A DNA stretch of 64,000 bases, from contig OX465579.1 of assembly GCA_950022655.1 (NCBI GenBank), positions 17,025,088 to 17,089,087 of the forward strand, read 5' to 3'. The stretch is from Alentia gelatinosa (lineage: Eukaryota; Annelida; Polychaeta; Phyllodocida; Polynoidae). This document shows positions 11,381 through 24,145 of the stretch, piece after piece. Numbering within the stretch: position 1 is the stretch's first letter; every line of letters begins with the position of its first letter. Below the pieces are notes generated by a model that saw only the letters and a program-made list of their open reading frames with translations, was not told the DNA's origin and searched no databases. A program made the position numbers and the translations under genes.

Positions 11381-12981
11381 GAATACAAGAGAACTGAGCC
11401 TGCAAGAGAACTGAGCCAGAGGTGTGAATGCGAACTGAGCAGACAGGAGAACTGAGCCTCCAAGAGAAGTGAGCCTGGCTCAGTCAGTGCGAATGCAGGA
11501 CGATAAGCTTCGGAGCCGGCACGCCTCGCTTTTCCGCGCGTGAGCGACGGACCATACGATTTTTCTTAACTTCAGCCACATGCCATTTTTTATTTCGGTA
11601 ATAACCGCCGATCGGTGCGGCAGATTTTCTTCATATTTGACAGGCGTATAGGTCACATATGTCCCTAACTCGTCTAAAAGTTTCATTGCTTAATTCCTAT
11701 GGGAAGTGCAGAAAATTCTGTGTATGGTTCGGCCCGTCGATCTATTCGACTGTGTGTGTCAGTGTTGTCAAACTTGGAGAGCACAAGTCTAAAGCCACTC
11801 TGTACATTTCACGTGATAACTCTGTGAATAATTGGTTTAGAAACACCAGGTAAAGACTAATAGATGTCAAAATACATTGATGAAGCAATGGGTAGGTTTA
11901 TAGTTTGATTCTCTAAAGGGAACTTATGTAAATTTGCCGTTATGCATGTGACATTTTTTCCGATCGCTATGTGCACCTATTATCACTCATGTGCGGTCCT
12001 GTCAAGGACCGCACATTTTCCGGGTGATTTCATCCACTTCTCAGAAGAATTAAGACATGAAACTTTAACATAAGGTAGGGGAATATGTAACCTATAAACT
12101 TTTCAAATATGAAGAAGATTGGCCACTCCGAACCACCGATATTTGAAAACAAAGCGTATCTTCCGAGGCGGCCACGGCGCCAACTACCAAAAACGAATCG
12201 TATCATCCAATTCACGAAGCTTATTGTCCCAAGCGTAAAGGCTTCCAAGCGTATGGTCCAAGTACCGTCAGTGCTGGGCTGTAGTAGCGTGTTTAGCGTG
12301 TAGTAGCAAAATACTCTGTACACATCGCGTCATAACATCGCGGAAAATTATCGTAGAAACTCGGGATAAAAAGCTTTAGATAGCTAAGGACATGTAGAAG
12401 ACAGAACGTAAGTCTATATTTTGATTATTGAAAGGGAACATATTGATATTTGCCAACTCCCGATACGCAGTTGGCCGCGAGTACAAAAACGGCCGATGTC
12501 ACGCTCTCAACCCACCCGCGGTAAACACGCTACTTATACTAGGTGAGGGTTCATCTTGATCTGATATTGAAGTAAACTTCAAAGGAACTGTTCACAAATC
12601 ACCTAAAAAGACATGTTAAATAAGGTGTTCCTTTGCTTCTGGATTTGTTAATACGAAAAACGGTAAAACATCGTTTTTGTTATATCGGCGAATCTAATGG
12701 GCCGACCTTCTTCATATTAAGTACGATTATGGGTTATGGGTATCCCTTACTCGTGTTTAAGTTTCATGGCGTAATTCGTACAGAAAGTGAGTGAAATCTC
12801 GATTCCGATCCCTGTACTACCCAGGACCTGAGGTCGCCGCATAAATTAGCGGAGGGCCCAGGCTCAGTTCTCCTGAAGGCTCAGTTCGCACCTCTGAATC
12901 TCAACCCCAGGCTCAGTTCTCCTGAAGGCTCAGTTCGCACCTCTGGCTCAGTTCTCTTGCGGGCTCAGTTCTCCAGGTACC
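11381..12981. mobile_element. FB-like foldback element with GAGAACTGAGCC arms
   Basis: The left arm (11391-11482) repeats variants of GAGAACTGAGCC and the right arm (12866-12975) repeats the complement GGCTCAGTTCTC. The 9-base GTAAACAAG immediately flanks both ends (11372-11380 and 12982-12990), a perfect target duplication. The 1.4-kb interior is non-coding and contains three arms of the GAATTAAGCAATGAAA hairpin family (11580-11710, 12030-12170, 12650-12795). Confidence 0.85.
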
Positions 12982-13435
12982 GTAAACAAGACCATTTGCA
13001 CTGGAAATCAAAATAAAAACAAACCACGTTTCGCACTAAGACTTAATAGGACGCCGAAAACCATGAACAATCAAATATCCATTATATCAAATCACAATTA
13101 AAACCTAACAGATTTCATTCCCTTGTGTTCAATCACAACTCAGTTCAAAGTTTGGCGATAGTCCAACAGGCTCTGACTGTCTAGCGCTTCTTGGAACCTC
13201 TTGGACTATGTATGTGAGTACAAGGCTTCTGCAATTCATGTTATAATTTCGCAAAAAAATTGATGTAGAGTCTTGAGATAAAGACCAGTAAATTGTTAAA
13301 GACAATCAGAAGACATTCTGTCAGTTTATATTTTGATTATTTAAAGGGAACATTTGAATACATGCCATTTATATGCAAGAACTGACACTAGTTTAGGTTA
13401 TTTCAAGTAGATGTGAGTAAAAAATGTCTGCTGTG

Positions 13436-14034
13436 TAAAGGCTGTATTCCACCAAACAACCGCTTTTTCAACTTCAACAGACGTTCCAGCCGACCTTTCA
13501 GCCGATGTCGGCTGAAACGTCTGGCCAAATTGCTTCAATTGTGTCGGCCGCGCCGTGTTGGCGGCCTTCCCTCGGCGCGGGTCCGGCAGAACCCGCGGGC
13601 GGGTGTCGTACTCTTCAAATGCATCGGCCAGATGCTCAATTCCAGCTGATAAAAACCTAATCAATTAGTTATTCGGCCGACGTTATAGTTACATCTTGTG
13701 GAGGGTTGTTGGGAGTATCGGTTGGGATATCGCCTGAAAATTCTGGTGGGTGGAAGCACATTTTTTATCATTTCAACAGACACCTTGCCCCAGGTCCCAG
13801 CAACCCTCGGGCGACGCTCGAGCGATGCGCCAGCCACCCCCAACAGACACTCTCAAACCCAGCAACCAAAAGCAGATGTCTGGCAGATGACCATCGGGCG
13901 AAATACCGACCTGCTCCACCAACCAGACAAAATCTTAATTTCATGAGATTTTCCAGCAACCCTTGCAACCCTTGTGCAACCCTTGTACGGGCATTGTACA
14001 ACGTTTTCGTCTGGTTGGTGGAATACAGCCTTTA
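13436..14034. mobile_element. TIR element, AAAGGCTGTATTCCACCAA ends
   Basis: 599 bp with perfect 19-bp terminal inverted repeats (AAAGGCTGTATTCCACCAA at 13436 and its complement ending at 14034). The interior is GC-rich and has its own hairpin near 13484-13525. The open frames inside are short and unrecognised. The ends resemble those of the element at 63384-63741. Confidence 0.82.
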
Positions 14035-14238
14035 GACTGACAAAGCTTTGTAATAATATATTTTGTTATCGAGGAAGGATAACACTTAGTGCGAATCATC
14101 CGGTGCGAATTGTTCTAGTAGCAGTGGTAATCGGCTTCCAGTGCGAATCGTCGCACATTCCCCCCTAGTCATGCCTTGTCTTAAAACTCTATCTGCTGCT
14201 TGTCGTCATAAATGGACGGTCCCCACTGTGAAACTACC

Positions 14239-14625
14239 GGTTCATGGACGCCTTGAGCCCTGGCGCCTTAAGCCTTTCTGTGGACCACCCCAGTGGGAGA
14301 GACGTTGAGTTTTTTTTCTGTGGAAATTTGTGGAAATATGGCATCAAAAGAGGAAGAAGCGCCTGGGACTGGCACTAGGACGGTCTACCCCATTTTGGTG
14401 GCCTTTAGCCTCTAGATGTAAAAACTTTGAAAAGTGCACTTATACTGGTTTATAGTCATATGTATACTAAACCCTAACCCTTACCCAACCCTTTTCTACC
14501 CCTAACCCGCCATTCAGAACTAAAATGGGGTAGGCTCAAGGCGTCCATTGGGTATGCTCAAGGCGTCCATGTTTTGTGCTGACAGGAGGCTCAAACGATA
14601 AAAGGCCCCAGGGCGTCCAATTCCT
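14239..14625. mobile_element. FB-like foldback element, copy 2
   Basis: Same family as 10984-11317: it begins GGTTCATGGACGCCTTGAGCC-like, ends with complements of the motif (14533, 14555, 14603 diverged), and has a telomere-like core at 14470-14512. Flanking GAAACTACC (14230-14238 and 14626-14634) is a perfect 9-base target duplication. The left arm is shorter than in copy 1. Confidence 0.85.
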
Positions 14626-14811
14626 GAAACTACCTGTTAGTCAGGGGGCCAGCCCCTGAAAAAGTGGCTTTTCTTTCCATGGAAGTATAGCAGCAGTTTT
14701 ATTGTATGAAATGAAAGTTAAGACGTTCCAGATATGGTAGCCATTTTTCTGTAAATGTGTCCATTTGACTTTTTATTAGAGGTCAAAGGTCATGAAATTT
14801 CAGAGGGTTTT

Positions 14812-15615
14812 GAAATTGAGACATATTTTGTCATTTCTCCAAGAGTATTAAGTTGATTTCTTAGATATTTGGCAATTTTTTTTAGACACCATAGAGTCAT
14901 CAGCCTTTGTCACCATCTTGATTTTTATCAAGGTCATGGTCACCAAATGGAATGTTTCCACCCAGAATTTCACCGAATTTCCTATAAGGACTTAGTTATT
15001 TTCAATAACTTATTCTGATATGCTTGTATTTCAACTTGAATGATATATTTAGAAAACTGACACCATACCCTAGTAAAGCCCTAAAGATAGAATTCCCATC
15101 ATGCACCATTAAGCCAGAAAGTGGTCAAAGGTCAACATATATGTTCATACAAATGACCATCATAGGCCACTGAAATTGAAACATATTTTTTCATTTCTCA
15201 ACAAGTATTTTGTGGATTTCTTAGATATTTGGCAAAACTATTGGGATGCCCTGGAGCTATGGGCCTGAGTCACCATCTTGATTTTTTTCAAGGTCAAGGT
15301 CACCAAATAGAATGTTTCCTTACCAAATTTCACAATATTTCTCATAAGGACTTAAAATAGTTTCTATAACTTGTTCTAATATAGCTGTATTTCAACTTGA
15401 ATAATATATTTCGATACCCGGCACCATATCCTAGCAATGTTATACAGAAAGTCTTCCCATAATGCACCAATAAGCCACAGTGAGGTCAAAGGTCAAGGTA
15501 TCTGTTCATACATAGGCCACTGATATTGAAACATATTTCGTCATATCTTTAAAAAATTGTCTTCCCATCATACATCATTTAGTGACAATGAGGTTAAAGG
15601 TCAAGGTAAGATTCC
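14812..15615. repeat. ~360-bp tandem repeat with AGGTCA motifs
   Basis: Two full units (about 14812-15170 and 15171-15520) and a shortened third share 'gatttcttagatatttggca', 'caccatcttgattttt', 'tgtatttcaacttgaa' and a terminal 'gaggtcaaaggtcaaggt'. It is non-coding. Each unit has direct AGGTCA half-sites (14780, 15121, 15291, 15482, 15592). Confidence 0.82.
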
Positions 15616-16381
15616 ATAGAAAATCACCAACATACCAAATCTAATAGGAATTTGAAATTGAGAATGTCTTAAGATATCTTCAGTAATATATGTTGTTGAA
15701 CCCTTCCATATTTGAATATTTTTCCATATGTATACTATGTCAGAACTTTGTCAATAATTGACATAGGAACTTGCAATAAACATCAATAGATAGGTAAAGC
15801 TGTGTGAAAAACAGTTTGCGAGTTTATATTTTGATTCACTTTAGGCAATATATGCTTATTTGGCATTGTTTGTTATGCTACACTGCGAGTGCAAGAATGT
15901 CAGCTCCGGAAAACCAAGCGGAGCGTCCAATTTACGAAGCGGGGCATCCAAAGCATGTCGGCTACCGAGCGTGGTGTCCAGTATTCGGGGCGCCACTGTC
16001 AGAATAGCAGGTAGCTGTCTGCACTGCCATACCTCGCTCACCGACATAGTCGTCAGCCAAAGCCAAGAGGCCAGATAGCAAGAATGCCAGTGGATTTGAT
16101 ATCACAACACTGTCAGTCTGCCGGTGAATTCGGTGAATTCGGTCTACTATCACCCTAACATTTGTAAGTGGGTTAGAAACACATGGACTAGGTTAATGTG
16201 CACAGGCATAAAGCCACAGGCTTGCATCCACAGCCATAGCCTGCCATTTTCACAACCTGCTTTTATATCACACCTACTAAGACCTGACACCTAAATGGAG
16301 GCTGACATATGTGCTTATGGTTCACTGCAGTATACCCCATGTGCCAGTGGTAGGTGTTACCTGGGTTTAGTCGAGGATGGT

Positions 16382-16404
16382 GGGGGGGGGGGGGGGGGGG
16401 GGGG
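16382..16404 (+). repeat. Poly-G run
   Basis: 23 consecutive G residues. Similar runs occur at 40598-40615, 41312-41330, 49094-49110, 51195-51218 (as C) and 51979-51998. Run lengths in the assembly may be inexact. Confidence 0.9.
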
Positions 16405-16430
16405 TAAATGTGAATAGAAATTTATTGGAG

Positions 16431-16860
16431 AACTCGATCTGAAACAAACTCGACCCATAGTTGTCAGGACAACTTGACCCGTTTTGGAAAAATCGTTTGG
16501 AGAACTCGACCCGTTTTGGATACTTATGAATAAGACACTTGCATATAGAAGGAAAGGTTTGACTAGTTAGGGATAGGGTTATGGTTATGGTTATGGTTAG
16601 GGATAGGTTAGGATTAGGGATAGGGATAGGGTTAGAGGTATGGTTTGCTGTTAGTTTTCTTCCACAGAAAAGACTAAATGTGAAGCCAAGATAGCATACT
16701 TACTACTCAGTTGACGTATTTATTCACAGTTGAGACACTTGAGTTCAGAAGATTTAAAACGGTTCGAGTTCGTTACAGGTCGAGTTTTTAAAACAGGTCA
16801 AGTTCGTTAGGGGTAGAGTTTTTCATGGGTCGAGTTAGTTATGGGTTGAGCTCTATAGTT
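16431..16860. mobile_element. Foldback element with AACTCGACCC arms and telomere-like core
   Basis: The left part repeats AACTCGACCC variants (16431-16520) and the right part repeats the complement GGGTCGAGTT (16755-16855). Between them 16565-16650 is a run of 'ttaggg'-like units. The layout is the same as the GGACGCCTTGAGCC family, but I did not find a clear target duplication. Confidence 0.68.
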
Positions 16861-17214
16861 ACCTACTATATTTAAAATGGTAGAATTCCGTCGAATCCGC
16901 TTGAAGTTGCTCCCATACATAGAGACATAGTGAACCAAACCTGGGCGTGGAGAATGAGGGCCCACGAGAGTGAGATTCTCGTACAGTAAAAAACTCGAAC
17001 CTGGTCTTCTTTTTTGTATTTCTATACTCAGACAAACTTCTTCTCTTATGATTCATTTCACACCATGCCAAAATCAAAGTTTAGTATTGTAGTTTTCTGA
17101 TCTATTTTTCTCGTGAGAAACCAATGAGATTTCAACTTTCGCTGGTAGCCCTTTCAAAACTCCGCTGATCCCCCCCACCCACCAACAGCTTAAGTATTTG
17201 GCCCAATTTTTGCA

Positions 17215-17290
17215 ACAGTCTGTGTAGCAGTCGGTAGGGGCTCCGACTTGGGATGAGGACATCGGGCGTTCGAACCCCGCTATCGGTGGT
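17215..17290 (+). repeat. tRNA-like fragment, probable SINE head
   Basis: A box-A-like 'gtagcagtcggtagggg' is followed about 35 bases later by a box-B-like GCGTTCGAACCCC. The cloverleaf does not close, so this is more likely a tRNA-derived SINE promoter than a tRNA gene. Confidence 0.5.
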
Positions 17291-17582
17291 TCATCATTTT
17301 ATTTTTCTATATTTTTCATACTCGGACTCGACGAAGTCGCTAGTATTCGAATAAAATAGGAGCCACTCCAAGCATGTACAACAGATCCGTCGCACTGTTT
17401 TATGACCCTTACCCGTGAGGGAGGGACAGAAAAAAGAAAAAATTGTTTATGTTTTCTATCGAAAAAGTTGTTTATCTTCCATTCCCATCATCTTCCATTC
17501 CCTTTATTTCCATCAGATCTTCTGGGAACCTGTAATATTTGTTGGGCCATCATTTAAAGTTTTCTCTTCTCTGTTGTCACAG

Positions 17583-17680
17583 TTAGAGCCGTATATGGAC
17601 GTGAAGTTCATCATGGCCAGTTTCACCAGCATGGGAGAAACAGTGAAACATGTTAAACTCATCAAAAACAAAAGGACGGG
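17583..17680 (+). CDS. TRNAU1AP: TRNAU1AP exon 2
   Basis: 98 bases after a CTGTTGTCACAG acceptor; residues 12-43 and two bases of Gly44. It encodes LEPYMDVKFIMASFTSMGET and then VKHVKLIKNKRT, the helix and second strand of RRM1. The donor is GTAAGT, phase 2. Confidence 0.96.
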
Positions 17681-18306
17681 GTAAGTCTGCAAATCTCTCA
17701 ATATCAAAGAAGAATTTTTATTTTATTAATATGTAAGCTGTTCTCGTCTCCCTTAAACCACCTGCACTACGCAGTCTTTTTTTTTTTTAATTTTTAATTC
17801 CCAGAGGTTCTACCACATAGGGTAGTTCTTCCACCAATGGTGCGTTTGTCACCATGCAGGGCTTGAACACAGGATACACATATTAAGTTAAACATATACA
17901 AATACAAAATTCAAAGGCATTCACAGTTACTTACAAATGGACCAGCTAGTTGTAATTGTTGCTTACCATACAGGTGATAATGAGATGAGATGAGTGATGT
18001 CTATATAACACAGATCAGGAAACAGTAATCATTAATATCTAGTCAGTGCTAATTACATTCATCATGTAACATCATCACTTTTGAACATACACTGTGTGAG
18101 TTCTACATGTTGCTCTTTTCACCAGTCTCTCACTGGACAAACTGGCAAATCCCTGACAAAACAACTCTATTCTCGATGTGGCCTGGTTTACTCGACCAGG
18201 ACCGCGTGCTATTAAAGTAGCCCTGTTCAACTTGACGCCTGAAGAGAGAATTGTTGAAACCATGTTCTTTTTGTAAACCTGTACACAGAAACTCCAGATA
18301 TTCCAT

Positions 18307-18672
18307 AGTAAGGCTTTACTTGTTTCTCATCGCCAAGCCATGAAAAATGTGATGAGGGCGCTTTTTTGTTTTTGGTGCTATATCAAAGATGGCAGACATA
18401 CAGTAAAACCCCGCATAAGCGGACACCCTCCGATCCGGGCCAAAGTGGCTGCTTACGCGGGGTGTCTGCTTATGCGGGGTTTCCAGGTTTTTACTGGCTA
18501 TACATTTAATGCATCCCTGACATCAGGTGCTTTGATTTGATACTAAACACACATACCTTTCATAATTTCTATCAAGGTTCACCTATTTAAAGATGAAAAA
18601 AAACCCTTCTAAAATCGTTTTTTCTGATGCGCGCAGTGGTGATAAACAAGTTTTTTTTTTTTTAGTGGCCTA
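18307..18672. mobile_element. MITE copy 2, AGGCCACT/AGTGGCCT family
   Basis: Closely related to 7267-7621 across 'cttgtttctcatcgcc', the internal hairpin 'aaaccccgcataagcgg...tatgcggggttt', 'aatgcatccctgacatcagg', 'cataatttctatcaagg' and the end 'agtggccta'. The left terminus has decayed. Confidence 0.78.
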
Positions 18673-21600
18673 ACTTACTTCACAACATTGCTGCCATAAC
18701 ATTGTTGACCGTGACAGCACAGCTGACTTCGCCTGAAGTCGGCATTCACAAGTTAGCGTCAGCGGTGAACAGTTGGGCCTAACCACCTATTGCCATTCAA
18801 TGTCAAAGAAAAATTCAACTTTAGGATAGTGTTTAATATTAGTGGTAGTATCACCATGATAGATTAGACTACTCTAATGTTACTTAGTCTTTTGACGCCT
18901 GTTTTCAATAATTTCGGTATTTATTACCAGCGATACAATTTTGCCGACAATTGATAGAATCCCGACATATCTTACGCACCAACAGCACGGCAATGTTAGA
19001 GCGGCACCTGATTAGTTTCAGAATTATCTCTCTTCAAATACTAACAGTAAACTGTGAAATCAAGAGAAATTAGAGCATGATAATATCTATAGACTATTTG
19101 TTCTTAAAGGTTTAAATTTCCATAATCATTTTATACCTACCGTTTTGAGGCCCTCGAATAATCGTACTATTGGCGATAATTATGTCCAACAAAGACTGTT
19201 TGCAGCCCTTCAGCGACCCGTTTTTAGACGGTATAATAGTTAATTACCCGAAGTACTTACCTAAAGTACTGAAGGGGAATTGAAGTTCCTACGAGCCCGG
19301 GGCACTGAAGTGCCCCCGGGATAACATGGAATCGTTAACCCTTTAAGGACGGGTGCCCTTGGCCGAGCGACCCCCTCAAGGATGCTTGTGGCAGTTTGTC
19401 CCGCTAGGGGACGGGCACATATTTGTGAAAACCGATAATCTGGGTGTTTAATCACGTGATACAAAACACAATCCTATATGTTTTATTTTTTCTGAATAGA
19501 AATACTAATTCTGGTTTTAGACAAATTTAGAAAATTTGATAAATATTGCTCCATTATTTCCTTGTTAAAAACGAATTTGTATATATTATACCTTGAGGCA
19601 TCATTTTACGAATGTGAGCTGTTTGACTTATATAACTTTTGACAGTTGTCTTGTTTTGAATCTGAAATGTTCGCTGGTCTCCTCTGTCTGTAGTGGATAC
19701 CCAGGGAACCAGCTTTGGGTTGGGGCAGAGATTAGTTAGCGCTAGCGCCGCGAAAGATCTGGGAGGAGAGTGGGTCACTGGCCGCCCGATTTGGTCATGT
19801 GATGTCAACACAGCCTGGGGTATTTATCACAGGGAATGGGCTCGTAAAATGCCCACACTGGAATGCAAAAACGCATGCGATTTCTGTACCAAGCCTCACT
19901 GATCATACCAAACTGTGGAGGCAGGCGCACTTCCGATAACCCACCCCTCCCTGAGATTTCGGGGAGTCCCAATATCGCTGGGAGATATATAACGCCCAGT
20001 GGGTTATGGCCTTAATAGGCAGGTGGGTATATAGATATCTAGAGGCCTCCCAGTAAAACCCTTAAAACGTATATTTCAAGACCTAAGCCTTTTTTTAAGT
20101 AACCTATATCACCTTTAAAAACTATGCAGATTTATGTATACAGGAAATTTTAGAAGTTAACTTGACACAAAGCCAGATTGTGAAATGATAAAAGATCCAC
20201 ATTATCGGTGTATTTAAGATACCTTACAAGTGTTTTAGAATCAGCAGTTCGTCTGACTTCTTGCCAGTCTGGCTTGTTTGTTGAAAACCCAGCATTCACA
20301 TGTGTGTGCTGGGTCTAAGCTGATGAGTCAGACATCCTGACGTCTTCCAAATTAGTAATATGGTAACTCTTTTTAGAAATCAAAAACCAAAGATAAGTGA
20401 TTCACTATATTATGGCTCCATCGTGTTGAATATGTCAACCCAAAAAACTTATAAAAGCCTATGATTTCGGCCTTGAAAACCCATAAAACCTATAAAAAAA
20501 ACTTTTTTCCAATTTTTTAAAATTTTACTTAGTGCTGAGCTCAATGATAGTTTTTGATGTGACTAGCTGTGCTAGATATAACTAAATATGTTGTGTTGGA
20601 GATAGTGTGTCTGTGGGCAATTTGATATTACATTGTTAGTAGATATGCATCACTCTCATTACGTTGTTTCAGATAAAATAAGTATATCAAATATCTTATT
20701 CTCACTCATGCTATTCTATTTTTCAAATTTGATTACCGGACTACTTACCAACTTCCATGAGATTTCCACTTATAAACTATAGGGATGGTGTGGCACAAAC
20801 CATAGGGAGTTGGGGCCTAACCCCTCCAAAAACCTTTTTCTCTGAAATAGGTTTTTGGGGAGTTGGGCAGTATGTCTTTTAATTTTATAATGAATTGGAT
20901 GGGGCTGGGTGAATTATCCGGGGAAGCTTGTTCTAAATAGATAATTAAATGAAGGTGGCAATATTCGATAAAAAAAAGTTCAATGACTTTTTATGTCATT
21001 CAGGTATCATATAATCTATCAGTGACTTGCCTGTCTTTTCTCTCCAATTTCTGTATTGTCGTTGGTCTATGCCACTAAACCATCTGGTGGAAAATGATGT
21101 TGGTGAAGACGAAGAAGCAGTATTGAGATGAGTCGACTTTGTAGGAGATTGCTATCTAGTAAAAAAAGAGTAGGAACAATTGATGCTTTTTAAAATAAAG
21201 CATAACATATCATTAACTGACTTCCCAGAAGAAACCTAGTGATTCTGAAATTCTCCACATTCATAGAAGGAAACTTATGAGATGAAAATAACCTCGTCCG
21301 AACTACACCGGGTTTAACCACAGTATAATTCACAAAACGCAGCTGAGTGAAATATGTAGCGATCAAACGAGGTGGAGTGCAGACCAAGTTATTTTCATCG
21401 AGTGGGTTTCTTATATTATCTCCCTCCATATTACATGATCAGAAATTGTTTGTTTTTTGTTTTGTATTTTTTATGCATCGGCATCCAGAGTTGTCTCTAA
21501 CCACGTCTCCAATACATACACATGATCAGGAACATTAATGATTAATAAAATAACTCACACAATTAACGACTGAGTATTGGATACACTACTTTCACGACTA

Positions 21601-24004
21601 TTGAGTAAGAGTTCCTAATGTTAAACATATGGAGAAAAACACGGGGGTGAGATAATATTCAATCTAGCATAAATATTGGCGTAAATTAGACTGAATGAAA
21701 TTCCTGTGGACCGGCACATGTCTGTCTGAAATGACCCATGACGCGTGTACCTTATAGAGTGATTATGTAATCTACTAGTTTAGATGCTAGTGTATGCTAA
21801 TGTGAGAGTCCATCCCAGCCTAGACTCGACTGGAGCGGATCAGGAATAGTAATGGGTGTGTGGGGGAGGGGAGGGGAGGGGGAGGGGTAGTACTAGGCAG
21901 TCACCATTACCACTGCGACCCAGATGCACAGAGCCCCACGCCACCACCCACCCAATTCTGCCTGACTCGACTCGTATAACGCAGCATGTACAAGTTGGAC
22001 GTATACATGTTGGTGGTGTTCGAAAAATGAAAAAAATGAGATCGATAATGGACAGGTGTTTCAGATATTCGTATTAGCAGTGGGTTGGTGTATGGTAAAT
22101 ATGGGGAAGTCACACCTTTGATTATCTTATGAGTTGACGGATTTGCCAGGTTTTTACTTGTTGAACTTGTGTATACCGTTTTCATGATGAAGGCTCACAT
22201 TTTATGTATAATATATAAAACAATTTTTTATTGCGACTGAAGCAATACACTGTCACGTCCTCTATGAGTAATATATGTGTTTATTTATTTTTTAATTTTA
22301 TGTATGCTAGTTTTAGTTGTACGTAGCCTTTATGTATTAAGGCATCACACACATATACACATATTGGTATGAAAGTTTTTAATTTATAATAATTTCATAT
22401 CAAAACTTATCTCTCTAGATAAATATTATAAGTAGAGGTGTGCCTTTACCGTTCCCCTCTAGGCCAGCTTGTTATTATCTGTAAGTGATTTCGTGTTGAA
22501 AATGTTCTACACGTTTTTATTTACCAAAAAGTATTAATTAAAACAATTGATAGGTCTGATGATAATTTGATTAAGTTATATAACTAACTAAAATACTGAA
22601 ATACTCAGATCACCTTGATGGTTATGCTATTTTGCACTTTACAATTTGAAATATCATTTATGATAGGGCATACCAAATAAAATATATTTACTAATATTTA
22701 AAAACAAATCCACAAAAAACTACACCATGAATAATCATGTGATTAAATAAAGTATAGAATCAGAGATGGCAGTTCTCCACTCTTCTAAGAGTATGAAATC
22801 CACTTTTTATCATCAGTATTTAAGGTTATTTTTCCTCGTGTATAAGAGAAATAGTATTGATTAAGCCTCATTCACACCAATAAATAAGTGGTTTGAACCT
22901 CCCCACACACCCTAGCTCCACATCATTGCTGAAACTGACCATATTTTCTTGGTGTTTCTGAGGCAACATATTCTATGTGAAAAATATTTACACTTTTTTT
23001 TTATCTAACCCCAAATGACATCCTGTGGAATTGACATTGACATCTCATTTAGACCAATATCATTTTCATGGGAAGAATTAGTTGATCGACCTAAAAAAAA
23101 AAAAGAGATACATCACCACTTAGTGGGTGGTGGTTCGACTGTTGATATGCAGCCAGTTGTGGTGAGCATGGTGTAGACTGGTTCCCTGCTCCAATTAATA
23201 TTGGGACAGGTAACGCCCTCGGAGAGCCATGTGCTATTGACCTTGAACTTTCGCTGGTTCCCTGCTAATTTGCAGTGGCAAGGAGAACCACAACTTCTCC
23301 CCCTCATGAAGTTCCCCAAATAACTTACATATATACATGTTTATAATGAACCAAGATACTGAAGGGGTCGGGTTAGTCGAGCAGTGGTTTGTACGGTTTA
23401 TGCTAGAGGCAATTGGTTCTGATCTCTGTTCTCAGGAAGTGATCCAAGAAAGACCCAGAACTACCGGACTGCTACAATACAAAACAAAGTAATATCAACC
23501 TATCAAAAACTAAAAGATATCAAAATATTTTTTTTTTAAATAAGAGTATCTGTCAGGTACCAGCTGAATGCAATCCTGCAATGCACCAGAAAAAAGGTGG
23601 TAGTTACCTGGCCTAATATGTGAGTGCACATTGGCCAGGCTTCCGGGCTAGAGATATATCAGCACGGGGTGGGTGGTGTTTCGACCGAAATATTGTTGAC
23701 ATGCAGCCAGTGGTGGTGAGCATGGTGTTGGTTTACTAACGCACCTGCGGGCCTCATACGGTGCGCTGGTGTGTGGGCATGTTTGCGTCCCTCACCACTC
23801 GGCCCCACAGCACCACACGGTTGCCAATGAAGCTTGGTACAGGTCCCCGCACATGCGAGCCGTAAATACGGAGAGAAAACAAGCATAGGAACGGCACCGC
23901 ACTGCCCAGACACGTGTCGGCTTCACACATGCACTATCTCACTGTAACTGGGCAGGGCACGGATTATTGACCACCAGTGTGGGAAAAGCGGCATGCTGGG
24001 GTTG

Positions 24005-24145
24005 AGATAGCGGAGGCGGAGGGCGGCGGGCGGCGGGCGGCACTCGGCGGCGGGCGGCGGGTGGCGGTCGGTGGACGGGCGTCGGCGGACGGCGGGCGGC
24101 GGGCGGCGGCGGGCGGTGGACGGCGGGCGGTGGATGGGCGGGAGG
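24005..24145 (+). repeat. GGCGGGCGG-type GC-rich minisatellite
   Basis: Imperfect tandem units such as 'ggcggcgggcggc' and 'ggtggacgggcgtcggcgg'. The CpG-dense stretch begins here and continues into the 5' part of the nested ORF, to about 25700. It probably marks a CpG-rich promoter for that frame. Confidence 0.75.

Larger units (their letters stand above)
10655..17582 (+). other. TRNAU1AP: TRNAU1AP intron 1
   Basis: 6.9 kb of transposon-derived sequence and no recognised exon: foldback elements (10984-11317, 11381-12981, 14239-14625, 16431-16860), a TIR element (13436-14034), a tandem repeat rich in AGGTCA (14812-15615), a poly-G run (16382-16404) and a tRNA-like fragment (17215-17290). Confidence 0.8.

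Noticed and set aside
9219..16860. CRISPR-like regularly spaced repeats (GGACGCCTTGAGCC, AACTCGACCC)
   Set aside because: The spacing is irregular, the repeats are arranged as inverted arms, and the genome is eukaryotic.
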